DNA of 64,000 nucleotides, from assembly GCA_030035585.1 (NCBI GenBank), contig CM057463.1, positions 138,540,736 to 138,604,735 of the forward strand. The letters run 5' to 3'. Below are positions 12,148 through 22,499 of this stretch, piece after piece. Below the pieces are notes generated by a model. That model saw only the letters and a list, made by a program, of their open reading frames with translations, was not told the origin of the DNA and made no database searches. The position numbers and the translations under genes were made by a program. Origin of the DNA: Dugong dugon (Eukaryota; Chordata; Mammalia; Sirenia; Dugongidae). How positions within the stretch are numbered: the first letter of the stretch is position 1; each line of letters opens with the position of its first letter.

Positions 12148-13078
12148 GTGGCCTCACTAGAGGGGTGTAGTGAGTCTGAGGGGGTGCGGAACGGGGGATG
12201 CACATTGCACTGGGTGAGACACTGTCAGGGGGGTGACACACAAATGACTGTCTACAAAATTCTTGTGCACTATTTCAGCAGAAATTTATTTTTTTAATAA
12301 AACTATCCTTGTAGTTAGTTATAACAACAAAAACATTTTTCCTAAGCCCAGTAGACATGTATTAATACAGTCATGCATCGCTTAACGTCCACGATATGTT
12401 TTGTGAAATAGGACCTTATGTGATTTGGATATTTTTCGAACACCTGGGTCTGTAGGGTGCAGGGCCCCCAGGCGCACAAGGCCAGGGGCTGCTGTGTAGC
12501 GTGTGGCCTGGGCAGCTCCGGCTGCGGATGCCTCAGGTGAGTGCTCAGCCAGGTCCTGCCAGGTGCGCTGCCCCACAGCCTTGTGAAGGTCATAGCCCGG
12601 AGGCTCTGGGCTCAGCTGGGGGCAGCAGCGGTGTGGTCTCAACGACCTGATGCCCCAATCCTGGTCTGGCCCAGTGATGCCTGTGGACATTGGGCCCTCC
12701 GGAGCAGGATTAGACACCCACTGCTCCCAGCGGCAGCGGCATCTATTCCCACCGTGGGCCAGCGGGGCAGGCTTCCTGCCGAGTTGGGCTGTGGGCATCC
12801 TCCAGAGGGCAAGTGCCAGACCACAGACGTATATATGGTGGGATGCTCCCTGAATGGACATTATGCTGTGCATGACTGTATACCTACAAGGCTAAAACTC
12901 TATGCTGATTTACTTTTTGACCCTTCTAATGTGCTCTGGTTAGAGCTGTCATTATAACCCAATTACAATCATGCTTCAGATCACGTGGTTTCCTTTGCAC
13001 ACGCAACAAGCACACACAATTGTGTTCCTTGCTGCCAATGATTTTATAGCTGCTGTTTTTGTCAAATTTTCTGGTGTT
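12148..13078. mobile_element. Unassigned insertion within the AfroSINE
   Basis: The left flank starts CAGTGGCCTCACTAGAGGGG. This resembles hAT-type termini (CAGTGGCGTAACTAGGGG) but has no matching inverted end on the right, where the sequence is 'tttctggtgttaa'. Read without the inner element, it is ordinary AT-rich DNA with an 'aataaaac' near 12297. It could be a decayed DNA transposon or a templated insertion. Confidence 0.4.
12368..12878. mobile_element. Non-autonomous Tc1/mariner-type element with GC-rich core
   Basis: The element is 511 bp long. Its left end CAGTCATGCATCGCTTAACG and its right end, reversed CAGTCATGCACAGCATAATG, are imperfect inverted repeats. It is flanked on both sides by TA (12366-12367 and 12879-12880), the Tc1/mariner target. 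Both ends resemble a mammalian family whose termini read CAGTCATGCG(T/C)CGC. The interior (about 12445-12830) is GC- and CpG-rich. The minus strand is open for 163 codons across almost the whole element, with no similarity to a transposase. A CAG|GTGAGT splice-donor-like site lies at about 12534-12542 on the plus strand. The core may be captured host DNA. Confidence 0.7.
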
Positions 13079-13135
13079 AACATCGCCATGAGTCAGAATC
13101 CACTCGATGGCAACGAGTTTGGTTTTTTTGTTTTA

Positions 13136-13143
13136 TCAATAAC
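13136..13143. repeat. Left TSD of the full-length L1
   Basis: TCAATAAC here and at 21503-21510. In L1 orientation the duplicated site is about AAAAAAGTTATTGA, which fits cleavage at a TTTTTT/GAGA-type site, as expected of L1 endonuclease. Confidence 0.85.
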
Positions 13144-13373
13144 CTTTTTTTTAAAATTGTACTTCAGGTGAAGGCTTACAGAACAAATAGTTTCTCATGA
13201 AATAGTAGTACACGTATTGTTTTATGACATTGGTTAACAACCCCACAACATGTCAACCCTCCAACTTCTCAACATTTTTTTTGGTGAAAATACACATAGC
13301 CAAAGATAAACCATTTCAAAAATTTCTACATGCACAGTTCAGTGACATTGACTACGCTCTTCCAATAGTGCTG
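13144..13373 (-). repeat. Extra L1 3' ends downstream of the element's own 3' end
   Basis: In L1 orientation, the element's own 3' end finishes near 13374 ('gagaaactattttgttctgt', then 'cttaagtgaaaa'). About 100 bp follow from a different L1 3' end ending 'tgtgtattttcaccaaaaaa' (13274-13372). A second copy of the first 3' end follows that (13144-13273: 'gagaaactatttgttctgta', then 'acctgaagtacaattt' plus A's). All of it lies inside the TSDs. Confidence 0.75.
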
Positions 13374-14296
13374 CTATTTTCACTTAAGATGAAGACTTAC
13401 AGAACAAAATAGTTTCTCATTTAACAGTTACTACACATGTTGCCCTATGACAGTGGTTAACAATCTCACAACACATCAACAATATCCTTACTCAACCTTG
13501 GGTTCCCTATCACCATCTTCCTTGTGCCCTCCTGCCTTCTGTACCTTGTCACTCATTAGTCCCATTTGTTTTTACGGGGCAGTCCACTCCCAGGCTGAAT
13601 GGTGAACCTTGGACATAACTTCACCACTGAGTTAAAAAGGGTATCTGGGGGCCACACTCTCGGGGTTTCTCCAGTTTCCTTTAGGCCAGTAAATCTGGTC
13701 TTTTTTTTGTGTGTGTTAGAATTATGCTCTACATCCTTCTCCAGCTCTGTCCAGAACCCTCTGTTGTGATCCTGGTCAGAGCAGTCAGTGGTGGTAGCAG
13801 GGCACCATCTAGCTGTACTGGACTCAGTCTGGTGGAGGCCTTGGTAGCTGTGGACCATTAGTCCTTTGGACTAATCTTTTCCTTGTATCCTGTTCTCTTC
13901 ATGCTCCCTTGCTCCCAAAGGGATGAGACCAGTGGAGTATCTTACATGGCCGCTCACAGGCTTTTAAGACCCCAGACACTACTCACCAAGGTAGAATGTA
14001 GAACATTGTCTTTATAAACTGTGTTATGCCAATTGAGCTAGATGTTCCCCGAGACCATGGTCCCCACAGCCCTCTGCCCAGCAATTCAGTCCCTCAGGGA
14101 GTTTGGATGTGTCTATGGGGCTTCCATGACCTTTCCTGATACAAGTTGTGCTAGTTTTCCCTGTATTGTGTACTGTCTCACCCTTCACCCAAGATACCAC
14201 TTATCTATTGCCTGTTTAGTATTTCCACCCCACCCCTCGATCCCTGGTAACCAACAAAGATTGTTACATTTTGTGTGTGAACTTTTTTATGGGTTT

Positions 14297-17200
14297 TTAC
14301 AATAGAGGTCTCATACAATATTTGCCCTTTTGTGAATGACTTATTTCACTCAGCATAATGTCCTCCAGTTTCATCCATGTTATGAGATGGTTCACAGATT
14401 CATTGTTGTTCTTTCTCGTTGCATAGTACTACACTGTGTGTATGTACCATAGTTTGTTTATCCATTCGTCTGTTGATGGGCACCTACGTTGTTTCCATCG
14501 TTTTGCTATTGTGAACAATGCTACCATGAACATAGGTGTGCATATGTCTATTCGAGTGACGACTCTTATTTCTCTAGGATATTCCTAGGAGTGGGATTGC
14601 TGGATCAAATGGTATGTCTATTTCTAGCTTTCTTAGGAAGAGCCATATCATTTTCCAAAATGGTTGTATCATTTTGCATACCACCAGCAGTGCATAAGAG
14701 TTCCGATCTCCCCACAGCCCCTCCAACATCTGTTATTCCCAGTGTTTTTGATTTGTGCCAGTGATGCCAGGGTGAGATGGTATCTCATTGTGGTTTTAAT
14801 TTGCATTTCTCTAATGGCTAGTGATCGTGAGCATTTCCTCATGTGTCCATTGGCCATTGGAATGTCTTCTTTGGTGAAGTGTCTGTTCATTTCCTTTGCC
14901 CATTTTTTAATAGGATTATTTGTCTTTTTGTTGTAGAGGTGTTGGATTTTCTTGTAGATTATGGAGATTAGACCTTTGTCTGACTTGTACTGTCCAAAAA
15001 TGTTTTCCCAGTCTGTAGGTTCTCTTTTTACTCTTTTGGTGAAGTCTTTTGAAGAGCATAGGTGTTTGATTTTTAGAAGATCCCAGTTATCTAGCTTATC
15101 TATTGGGGTTTGTGCATTGATGGTTATGGTTGTATCCTATTAATGCCGAGTATTAAGGCCTGTACTATTGGTCCTATTTTTTCTTCCATGAACTTTATAG
15201 TTTTAGCTTTATATTCAGGACTTTGACCCATTTGGAAGTAGTTTTTGTATACGGCGCGAGGTATGGGTCGTGTTTCATTTTTTTGCGGATGGATATCCAG
15301 TTTTGCCAGCACCGTTTGTTGAAAAGACTGTCTTTTCCCCATTTAATGGACTTTGGGCCCTTGTCGAAGATCAGGTCACCATAAGTGGATGGATTTACAT
15401 CCGCGTTCTCAATTCTGTTCCGTTGGTCAGTGTATCTGTCGTTGTACCAGTACCAGGCTGTTTTGACTACTGTAGCTGTATAGTAGGCTCTGAAGTCAGG
15501 TAGTGTGAGTTCTCCAACTTTATTCTTCTTCTTCAGCAGTGCTTTACTTAGTCAGGGCTTCTTCCCTTTCCATATAAAGTTAATGATTAGTTTTTCCATC
15601 TCTTTGAAGAATGTTGTTGGTATTTGGATCGGGATTGCGTTGTATTTTTAAATTGCTTTGGGTAGAATTGTCATTTTCACAATGTTGAGTCTGCTTATCC
15701 AGGAGCATGGTATGTCTTTCCATTTATGTAGATCCCTTTGGGTTTCATGCACTAGTGTTTTGTAGTTTTCTTTGTATAGGTCTTTTACATCCTTGGTCAG
15801 ATTTATTCCTAAGTATTTTATCTTTTTAGGGGCTATTGTAAATGGTATTGTTTCCTGATTTCCTTTTCTTCATTCTCCTTATTGGTGTATAGGAATCCAA
15901 CTGATTTTTGAACGTTTATCTTGTATCCTGCTACTCTGCTGAATCTTTCTATTAGTTCCAGTAGATTTCTCATGGAGTCTTTAGGATTGTCTATGTATAG
16001 CATCATATCATCCACAAACAGGGACAGTTTAACTTCTTCATTACCAATTTGGATGCCCTTTATTTCTTTTTCTTGCCTTATTGTTCTAGCTAGAATCTTC
16101 CAGCACAATGTTAAATAGGAGTGGTGATAAAGGGCATCCTTGTCTTGTTCCTGTTTTCAAGGGGAATGTTTTCGCTCTCTCTCTATTAAGAATGATGTTG
16201 GCCATTGGTTTTGCATAGATGCCCTTTATTATGTTGAGAAATTTCCCTTTATACCTATTTTATTGAGAGTTTTTATCAGGAATGGGTGTTGGACTTTGTC
16301 AAATGCTTTTTCTGTCTCAGTTGAGATGATCATGTGATTCTTTTCTTTCCTTTTATTTATGTGGTGGATTACGTTGATTGATTTTCTAATGTTGAACCAT
16401 CCTTGCATACCTGGTATGAATCCTACTTGGTCATGGTGTATTATTTTTTTGACATGATGCTGAATCCTACTGGCTATAATTTTGTTCAGAATTTTTGCAT
16501 CTATATTCATGAGAGATGTTGGTCTGTAATTTTCTTTTTTTGTGACATCTTTGCCTGGTTTTGGTATCAGCATTATGCTGGCTTCATAGAATGAATTTGG
16601 AAGTGTTGCTTCCTCTTCTATGCTCTGAAATAGCTTGAGGAGTACTGGTACAAGCTCTTCTGTAAATGTTTTGTAGAATTCTCCGGTGAAGCCATCTGGG
16701 CCAGGGCTTTTTTTGGTTGGGAGTTTTTTTATTACCTTTTCAATCTCTTCTCTTGTTATGGGTCTATTCAGATTTTCAACATCACTTTGCTGTAGTTTGG
16801 GTAGGCCGTGTGTTTCTAGAAATTGATCCATTTCGTGTATGTTTTCAAATTTGTTGGAGTATACTTTTTCATAGTATTCTGTTATAATCCTTTTTATTTC
16901 AGTTGGGTCTGTTGTAATGTCCCCCATTTCATTTTTCATTTGGGTTATTTGCGTCCTCTCCTGTTTTTCTTTTGTCAGTCTGGCCAGTGGTTTGTCGATT
17001 TTGTGGATTCTTTCAAAGAACCAACTTTTGGTTTTGTTGATTCTTTCTATTGTTTTTCTGTTCTCTATTTCATTTATTTCTGCTCTGATCTTTACTATTT
17101 CCTTTCTTCCAGTGGTTGTGGGCTTTTTTTTGCTGTTCTCTTTCTATTTGTTTGAGTTCTGTAGTTAATGTTTTGATTTTGTCCCTTTCTTCTTATTTGA

Positions 17201-18108
17201 TATGTGCATCTATTGCTATAAATTGTCCTCTGAGGACTGCCTTTGCTGTGTCCCAAAGGTTTTGGTATGATGTGTTTTCATTCTCATTTGATTCTAGGAA
17301 TTTTTGGATTCCATCTCTGATTTCTTCTATTACCCAGTGATGTGTAAGCAGGGTATTATTCAGTTTCCATGTAATTGATTTTTTTCCTTGCTCTTTCTGT
17401 TGTTAATTTCTACCTTGATGGCACTGTGGTCAGAGAAGATACTTTGAATTATCTCTATGTTTTGTTCTTGTTGAGGATTGCTCTGTGGCCTAAGATGTGC
17501 TCTATTCCAGAGAACTTTCCATATGCATTGGAAAAGAATGTGTACTTTGCAGCGGTTGAATGGAGTGTTCTATATATGCCTATGAGGTCAAGTTGGCTGA
17601 TTGTGCCCTTTATGTCTTCTGTATCTTTGCTGAGTTTCTTCTTAGTTGTTCTGTCCTTTACTGAGAGTGGTGTGTTGAAATCTCCTAATATTATTGTGGA
17701 ACTGTCAATTTCTCTTTTCAGTGTTGTTAGAGTTTATGTATTTTGGAGCCCTGTCATTGGGTGTGTAGATGTTTATTATGGTTATGTCTGCATGATGGAT
17801 CATCCCCTTAATCATTATATAGTGTCCTTCTTTGTCTTTTATGGTGGATCTGGTTTAAAGTCTATTTTATCTGAGATTAGAATTGCCTCTCCTGCTCTTT
17901 TTTGGTAGTCGTTAGCTTGATATATTTTTTTCCAACCTTTGACTTTTAATAAATTCACATCTTTGTTTCTAAGGTATGTCTGTTGTAGACAGCATATTGA
18001 TGGATCCTGTTTTCTTAGCCATTCTATCACTCTCCATCTCTTTATGGGTGCATTGAGTCCATTTACATTCAGTGTAATTATTGTTAGATGTGTGTTTGTT
18101 GCTGTCAT
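14297..18108 (-). pseudogene. L1 ORF2 (endonuclease and reverse transcriptase), inactivated
   Basis: This encoded the L1 endonuclease, reverse transcriptase and C-terminal Cys-rich domain, which nick the target and copy L1 RNA into it. The start (18108) reads MTATNTHLTIITLNVNGLN, matching other L1 ORF2 starts. The catalytic Glu of the usual IQETHL motif is Gln here (CLQQTYL). The RT part holds [32 protein letters not shown] and a motif A in which SIDAEKAFD has become STETEKAFD, losing the Asp. The active site is FVDDMMLY where FADDMI is usual. The C-terminus keeps [19 protein letters not shown] (about 14690-14750), and the stop TAA is at 14297-14299. The 3,812-bp length is near the normal ~1,275 codons, but the frame is broken by several shifts and stops, leaving open pieces at 17839-18108, 16229-16939, 15833-16108 and 14669-14890. 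Confidence 0.95.
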
Positions 18109-18531
18109 TTTGTAGTGCTTTTTTTGTGGTGCTGAAGTTTTCTTTGTTCTTCTTACTCTCTTGTGCTGAGTTACTTTTGTTTGTGGATTTTTTTTTCATT
18201 TCTTTTGTTTTTGTAGGTTTTGTTTTTGCTGAGACCTTATGTTTTTCCTCTTTATTTTGATGAGTATGTTTGTTAACTTTCTTTGTGGTTACCATGAATT
18301 TTACCCTTATCTTTCTAAGTTTGAAGCAATCTACAATTACTTGGTATCGCCTTGCCTTCCTCTCCATTAGAAGGTTTTATACCTATGCCGTTTATTCCCT
18401 CTTTTATTGTTTTGATATTGTTGTTATTTACTGATTAACTGCTCTGATTCCCTGTTGTATTTCTTTTGTTTTTTGATAGTCCTCGAGAGTTCATTTCCTA
18501 GATTGGTATCTGGTTTGTATGATCCTGCGTC
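18109..18531 (-). other. L1 inter-ORF spacer, ~420 bp
   Basis: Human and mouse L1 have only a few dozen bases between ORF1 and ORF2, so this is long. A 132-codon lysine-rich open frame (17969-18367) crosses the spacer into the start of ORF2 in another frame. It contains KTKPTKTKEMKKK. Its composition follows the A-rich DNA and I do not claim it is a protein. Confidence 0.7.
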
Positions 18532-19580
18532 CTAGATTCTGCCTATGAGCTGAAGTTGTTTGTCCTCAGATTGAAGAACTCCCTTTAATAATTCTTGTAA
18601 GTTTGGTTTGACTTTTACATATTCCCTTTATTTCTGTTTATCTGGAAATGACCTAATTTCACCATCAAATCTGAATGAGAGTTTTGCAGGATATATTATT
18701 CTTGGCTGGCAATTTTTTTCTTTCAAGATTTTGTATATGTCCTCCAATTGCCTTCTTGCCTGCACGGTTTCTGCCGAATAATCTGAGCTTGGTCTTATTG
18801 TTTCTCCTCTGTATGTGACTTCTTGTTTTTCACGAGCTGCTCTCAGGATTCTTTGTTTGTCTTTGGTTTTGGCAAATGTGATTATGATAGGCCTTGGTGA
18901 TTTTCTTTTGGGGTCTCTCCTATATGGGGTTCTTTGAGCTTCTTGGATGGCCAGCTTTTCATCTTTCATGATATTAGGGAAGTTTTCTGTCAGCAGTTCT
19001 TCCATGATCCTCTCTGTGTTTTCTGTTTTCTCCCCCTGTTCTGGAATTCCAATCACTCGAAAATTTTTGCTTTTGATTGTGTCCCATATAACTCTCAGGG
19101 TCTCTTCATTTTTCTTTGTTCTTTTTTCTGAGTTTTCCTGAAACAGAGTTGTATCCAAGTGTTTGTCTTCAATTCCATTGATCCTGTCTTCCACCATTTC
19201 AAATCTGCTTCTCAGCCCTTCTATGACACCGTCCATTTCTGAAATCTTGTTGTTTATCTTTTGGATTTCTAATTGTTGTCTTTGTATAATTTCTAGTGTG
19301 ATTTTATTTTGGCATCTTGTTTTTGCATTATTTTCCTGAATTCTTCCAATTTTTTGTGTATATTTTCCATGAGTTTGTCTATTTTTTCCTTATTTTTGTC
19401 AGCTTTTTGCCTCAGCTCTTGGAGAATTCTGAGTATTTGAGATTTGAATTCCCTATCAGGTAGTTCTAGTGCATTTTCTTCCACTGGAAAGTCATCTGGT
19501 GTTTTATTTTGGACACCTATTGGAACCATGTTGTCCTGTTTTTGTAAATGTTTTGATATTGTCTGCTGTCTTCGGGGCAT
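18532..19580 (-). pseudogene. L1 ORF1 (RNA-binding chaperone), inactivated
   Basis: ORF1p coats L1 RNA as a trimer and acts as a nucleic-acid chaperone. The start MPRRQQTISKHLQKQDN (19580) is followed by a coiled-coil-like stretch (RILQELRQKADKNKEKIDKL). Then come an RRM-like middle (NFRVIGIPEQGEKTENTERI) and the C-terminal domain (FPNIMKDEKLAIQEAQRTP, then RILRAAREKQ and YPAKLSFRFDGEIRSFPDKQ). One frameshift lies near 19240-19290, and an early TAA follows DKQK (18625-18627). The same frame runs on for about 30 codons (QELLKGVLQSEDKQLQLIGR) to TAG at 18532-18534, which I take as the ancestral end. That would be about 349 codons, close to the human 338. Confidence 0.93.
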
Positions 19581-21502
19581 TCTGTAGTTATTTTTCTCAT
19601 TTATTGATTATAGATTTGTTTGTTTCGTCCCTTTTTTTTTAAAATTTGACTATGTCTACGCAGGCATATTGTGTGTTTTTTGTTGTTTGCTCATCTGTGG
19701 GTACAATGCTTTTCACCTCCTTCTCCAATTGGCAGGGTCAGTCACTCAGATATGATATGGCGGGGCAGATCTAGCTGAAGAGGAGTTACTGGGACGGGTT
19801 GTTTGTGGCAGTTACTACAGCCACCAGGGCGGGTTGGTGATCAGTGTAGGGCAGGTTCCAGTAAGCCGTGCCTGTGCTGCTTGGTGGTGTGATGTTAAGT
19901 GCACAGTGCAGGTAGGCAAGATGTAGTGGGGTGATTGTTGTGTGTGGAGCTCAGATGGATATGGGAGAGAGGAGAGAGGAACAGGGAGCCAAAAACATAC
20001 AAAGAAACAAAAAAGAATGCTAGGGGAGCTTGCTGTTGGAGTGGAGAGATGAGAGACTATGAAATGGAGAAAAGCAGAAAGTGTAGGGGAAGGAAAGAAA
20101 AGAAAAGAATGAATAAATTTAAATTGGAAAGGTTAAAGAACCACAAAGTTCCCAGGGATCCTACTGGTGCAGCTATGAGGTCTGGGGATGTCACTCTCAG
20201 GTGTTGCAGTACAGCCTGGCTAGACGGCGTAGAGGTATACAACGCCAGGTATTCAGGGAACAGAAAGAGATGGAAGATATAGAGAGATGAGAAACTGAGT
20301 AATGAAGAAAGATAAAAAGGGAAAAAGAGGGAAAAGAAAACAAAACTAATTAAAAAAAAAAAAAGACCAAGAAAAGCCCCAAAGAAAACAGGAAAAAAAA
20401 AAGAAAAAAAACAATGAAAAAAGAAATGCCCTTAAGGATCCCTCTGCACGTCTGTGCAAGCCGAGGGGGTAGTCTCTTTGCCACTCAGCACTGCCTGGCC
20501 AGAAAGGGCTCCTAAATCAAGAAAAGGAAAAGAAAACAAACAAACAATTCAAAACAAACAAATGAACAAAAGCCCCGTGATCCCACCAGTGCGGCAGCCC
20601 AGACCGGGAAGCAGCTCCACACTCGAACAGAGCTCCATAGCCCCTCAGGAAGAAGCAAAGATAGTGCACGGAGCCAGGTATTTGAGCGAAAGGAGGGGGA
20701 GGTGGTGAGGGGTAAGGAAGAAATCAAAAGAAGCAGAAAAAAAAGCAACACCAGTAGCCAACAAATGGCACTCAGAGAGCCAACTAGTGCGGGCTGGTGG
20801 AATCCAAGCAGCCGCTGTTTCTCGGACCAGAGACTGTGTCTGCACGAAGCAGAGGAGGCTGAGTGTGGGGGAAGAAGGGTAGGGAGTGGGAAAACGTATG
20901 TCACAAATTAGTGTAGCTCTGCAGCCCCTCAGGAAGAAGCAAAGATGGCGCACGGAGCCAGGTATTTGAGTGAAAGGAGGAGGAGGTGGTGAGAGGTAAG
21001 GAAAAAATCAAAAGAAGCAGAAAAAAGCAACACCAGCAGCCAACAAATGGCACTCAGAGAGCCGGCCCTTTCGGGTGTGTGGAATCCAAGCAGCCGGTGT
21101 TTCCCAGACAAGAGATTGTGGCCGCAGGAAGCAGAGGAGGCTGAGTGGGGGTGAAGAAGGGTGGGGTGGGAAAGGGTGTATCACAAATTACCAGTTGTTT
21201 TGTCTCCCGCTGGAAGCTCTATGAAGCTGCTTTCTCGTACCCCCTGTTTGCTGGTCTCCGATAGGAGTCCAAGATGGCGGATCTGCGCTGCGTTGGTTGG
21301 TAGGGGACCTCTGCATGAATCTCTCCTCGCTCTCTGTTCTCCGTCAGTTTTCTCACTCCATTTGGTGCTTGGCTGAGTTCTTTATCTCTTCATTTGATGT
21401 TTTAGGGTTTCATGATTGTTGTTTTCTCTATTTGGCTTAAGTGTTTGGATCTTTGCTGTGGAAAGACGGCTTGGTGCTTCTGCCTAGAGTGCCATTTTGC
21501 CC
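19581..21502 (-). promoter_or_regulatory. L1 5' UTR / internal promoter
   Basis: About 1.9 kb. In L1 orientation it begins GGGCAAAATGGCACTCTAGG, so a YY1-type CAAAATGGC motif sits at the very 5' end, where human L1 has CCAAGATGGC. It also contains AAGATGGCG-like motifs on the opposite strand (21271-21278 and 20944-20951), a purine-rich tract (20290-20440) and a 284-bp tandem duplication. Confidence 0.75.
20632..21199 (-). repeat. Two tandem ~284-bp units in the L1 5' UTR
   Basis: Unit 1 (20632-20915) and unit 2 (20916-21199) share 'cccctcaggaagaagcaaag', 'cacggagccaggtatttgag', 'ccaacaaatggcactcagag' and 'gaagcagaggaggctgagtg' in the same order and spacing, with modest divergence. Confidence 0.9.
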
Positions 21503-21510
21503 TCAATAAC
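21503..21510. repeat. Right TSD of the full-length L1
   Basis: TCAATAAC followed by TTTTTT; partner of 13136-13143. Confidence 0.85.
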
Positions 21511-22199
21511 TTTTTTGAGAATGAAGTCGTAACTGAAGGAGAAGAATTAAAAAAGGCTTCTGCTCAGTTACTAATAATATTTAATAATGTAATTCAATGT
21601 GGAAAGATTTACAAAACAATTTTGTTGTTAGTATTCATATAATCTAAGAAATACTAAATTTAAGTAATTTACAACTATATCACATATTTATTTGAGATAT
21701 TCACTAATTGCTGAAATTCCTTGTATTTTTTCTGGGTTATTTTTTATTGTACTATTTCACTTATGAATATAGTTCCATATGCATTTGTCTACAACTTCTA
21801 CATTATTTGGGCTTTACTGATTATGCAAACTTAATCCATTAATGTAGCTCATGTAATGTTAAAGTTTAACATTAAAATGTACATAATTTTCATGTAGTTC
21901 TTAAATGTTTTTACTTTGAATTACTTACCTAATTTTCACTTTAACCATATGAAACTATATGTAAAGATACATACATTTAGGCTGTGCATATGATATTGTA
22001 TTTAAAGGTGTGATTTTAATTTTGCTAGTTATTTATGTCACTATTATTGCCATTACATTCAGTGATATACAGGAATTACGATTTATGAGTAACATTAGTA
22101 TAAAAAACATTACTAAGGATTCTGTATGGTCTGGTATGGGAGGAGGTCCATGGGGGGAGAATGACACCATGAGTTACCACCCTGGATGGCACCAGCCCT
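21511..22199. other. AT-rich sequence, no gene seen
   Basis: Strongly AT-rich with no repeat or ORF of note. Confidence 0.5.
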
Positions 22200-22300
22200 A
22201 GTTGCGCCATTGCCTATGGGGCAGCTCTACTCTGTCCTGCAGGGTCGCTGTAAGTTGGAATAAACTTGACAGCAAAAGGTTTGGTTAGATTTGGCTTATA
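22200..22300 (+). mobile_element. AfroSINE fragment, middle and tail
   Basis: Shows 'tatggggcagctctactctg' and 'gggtcgctgtaagttggaat', then a (GGTTTGGTTAGATTTGG)-type end. The head is lost or unrecognisable. Confidence 0.75.
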
Positions 22301-22499
22301 GTAGTTTAAACAAATATAGGTTATTTTTATTACACAGCAAGAGGACTGGAGTGGACAGCTGTCGGCATTGGTTCAGTGAGGAGTTTCTGGAGTTTTTGCC
22401 GTGATCTTAGCCTTTCCCTCATGGTCACAACATGGCTGCCCCAGTTCCAGCCTCCAGCATCGCATTTACATTCAAGTCAGGGTTAAAAGGAACCAGGCA

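Larger units (their letters stand above)
12013..13130 (+). mobile_element. AfroSINE split into two halves by ~0.93 kb
   Basis: The head half (12013-12147) begins GAGGAGCCCTGGTGGTACAG and stops in the middle module at 'cctacgggcagt'. The tail half (13079-13130) resumes with 'catcgccatgagtcagaatc' and ends 'ggcaacgagtttgg' plus T-runs. About 20 bases of the middle module are missing at the break. The intervening 12148-13078 is other sequence carrying the TA-flanked element at 12368-12878. The tail abuts the left TSD of the full-length L1. Confidence 0.75.
13144..21502 (-). mobile_element. Full-length L1 LINE with TSDs
   Basis: An 8.36-kb L1 on the minus strand. The 5' UTR is 21502-19581, ORF1 19580-18532, the spacer 18531-18109, ORF2 18108-14297 and the 3' UTR 14296-13144, ending in an A tract. 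Matching TSDs (13136-13143 and 21503-21510) show that it arrived as one insertion just beyond an AfroSINE tail. Both ORFs carry stops and frameshifts, so this copy is inactive. The protein sequence is close to other placental L1s. The spacer and 3' region are unusual: the spacer is about 420 bp and the 3' end holds extra L1 3' ends. Confidence 0.95.

Noticed and set aside
12372-12440. The terminus taken as a solo repeat fragment
   Set aside because: The matching inverted end and the second TA at 12879 show a complete short element instead.
12541-12957. A 138-codon plus-strand ORF overlapping a 163-codon minus-strand ORF as a host gene pair
   Set aside because: Both lie over a TA-flanked transposon with a GC-rich core, where open frames arise easily on both strands. 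No domain is recognisable. Kept only as a possible captured fragment.
17375-17908. A 177-codon plus-strand membrane-like ORF, with neighbouring hydrophobic frames at 14042-17340
   Set aside because: These are antisense shadows of L1 ORF2. The A-rich coding strand gives T-rich, Phe/Leu/Ser-rich frames on the opposite strand.
20454-20953. Basic and hydrophobic ORFs of 70-130 codons on both strands
   Set aside because: They fall in the L1 5' UTR tandem repeats and reflect its purine-rich composition.
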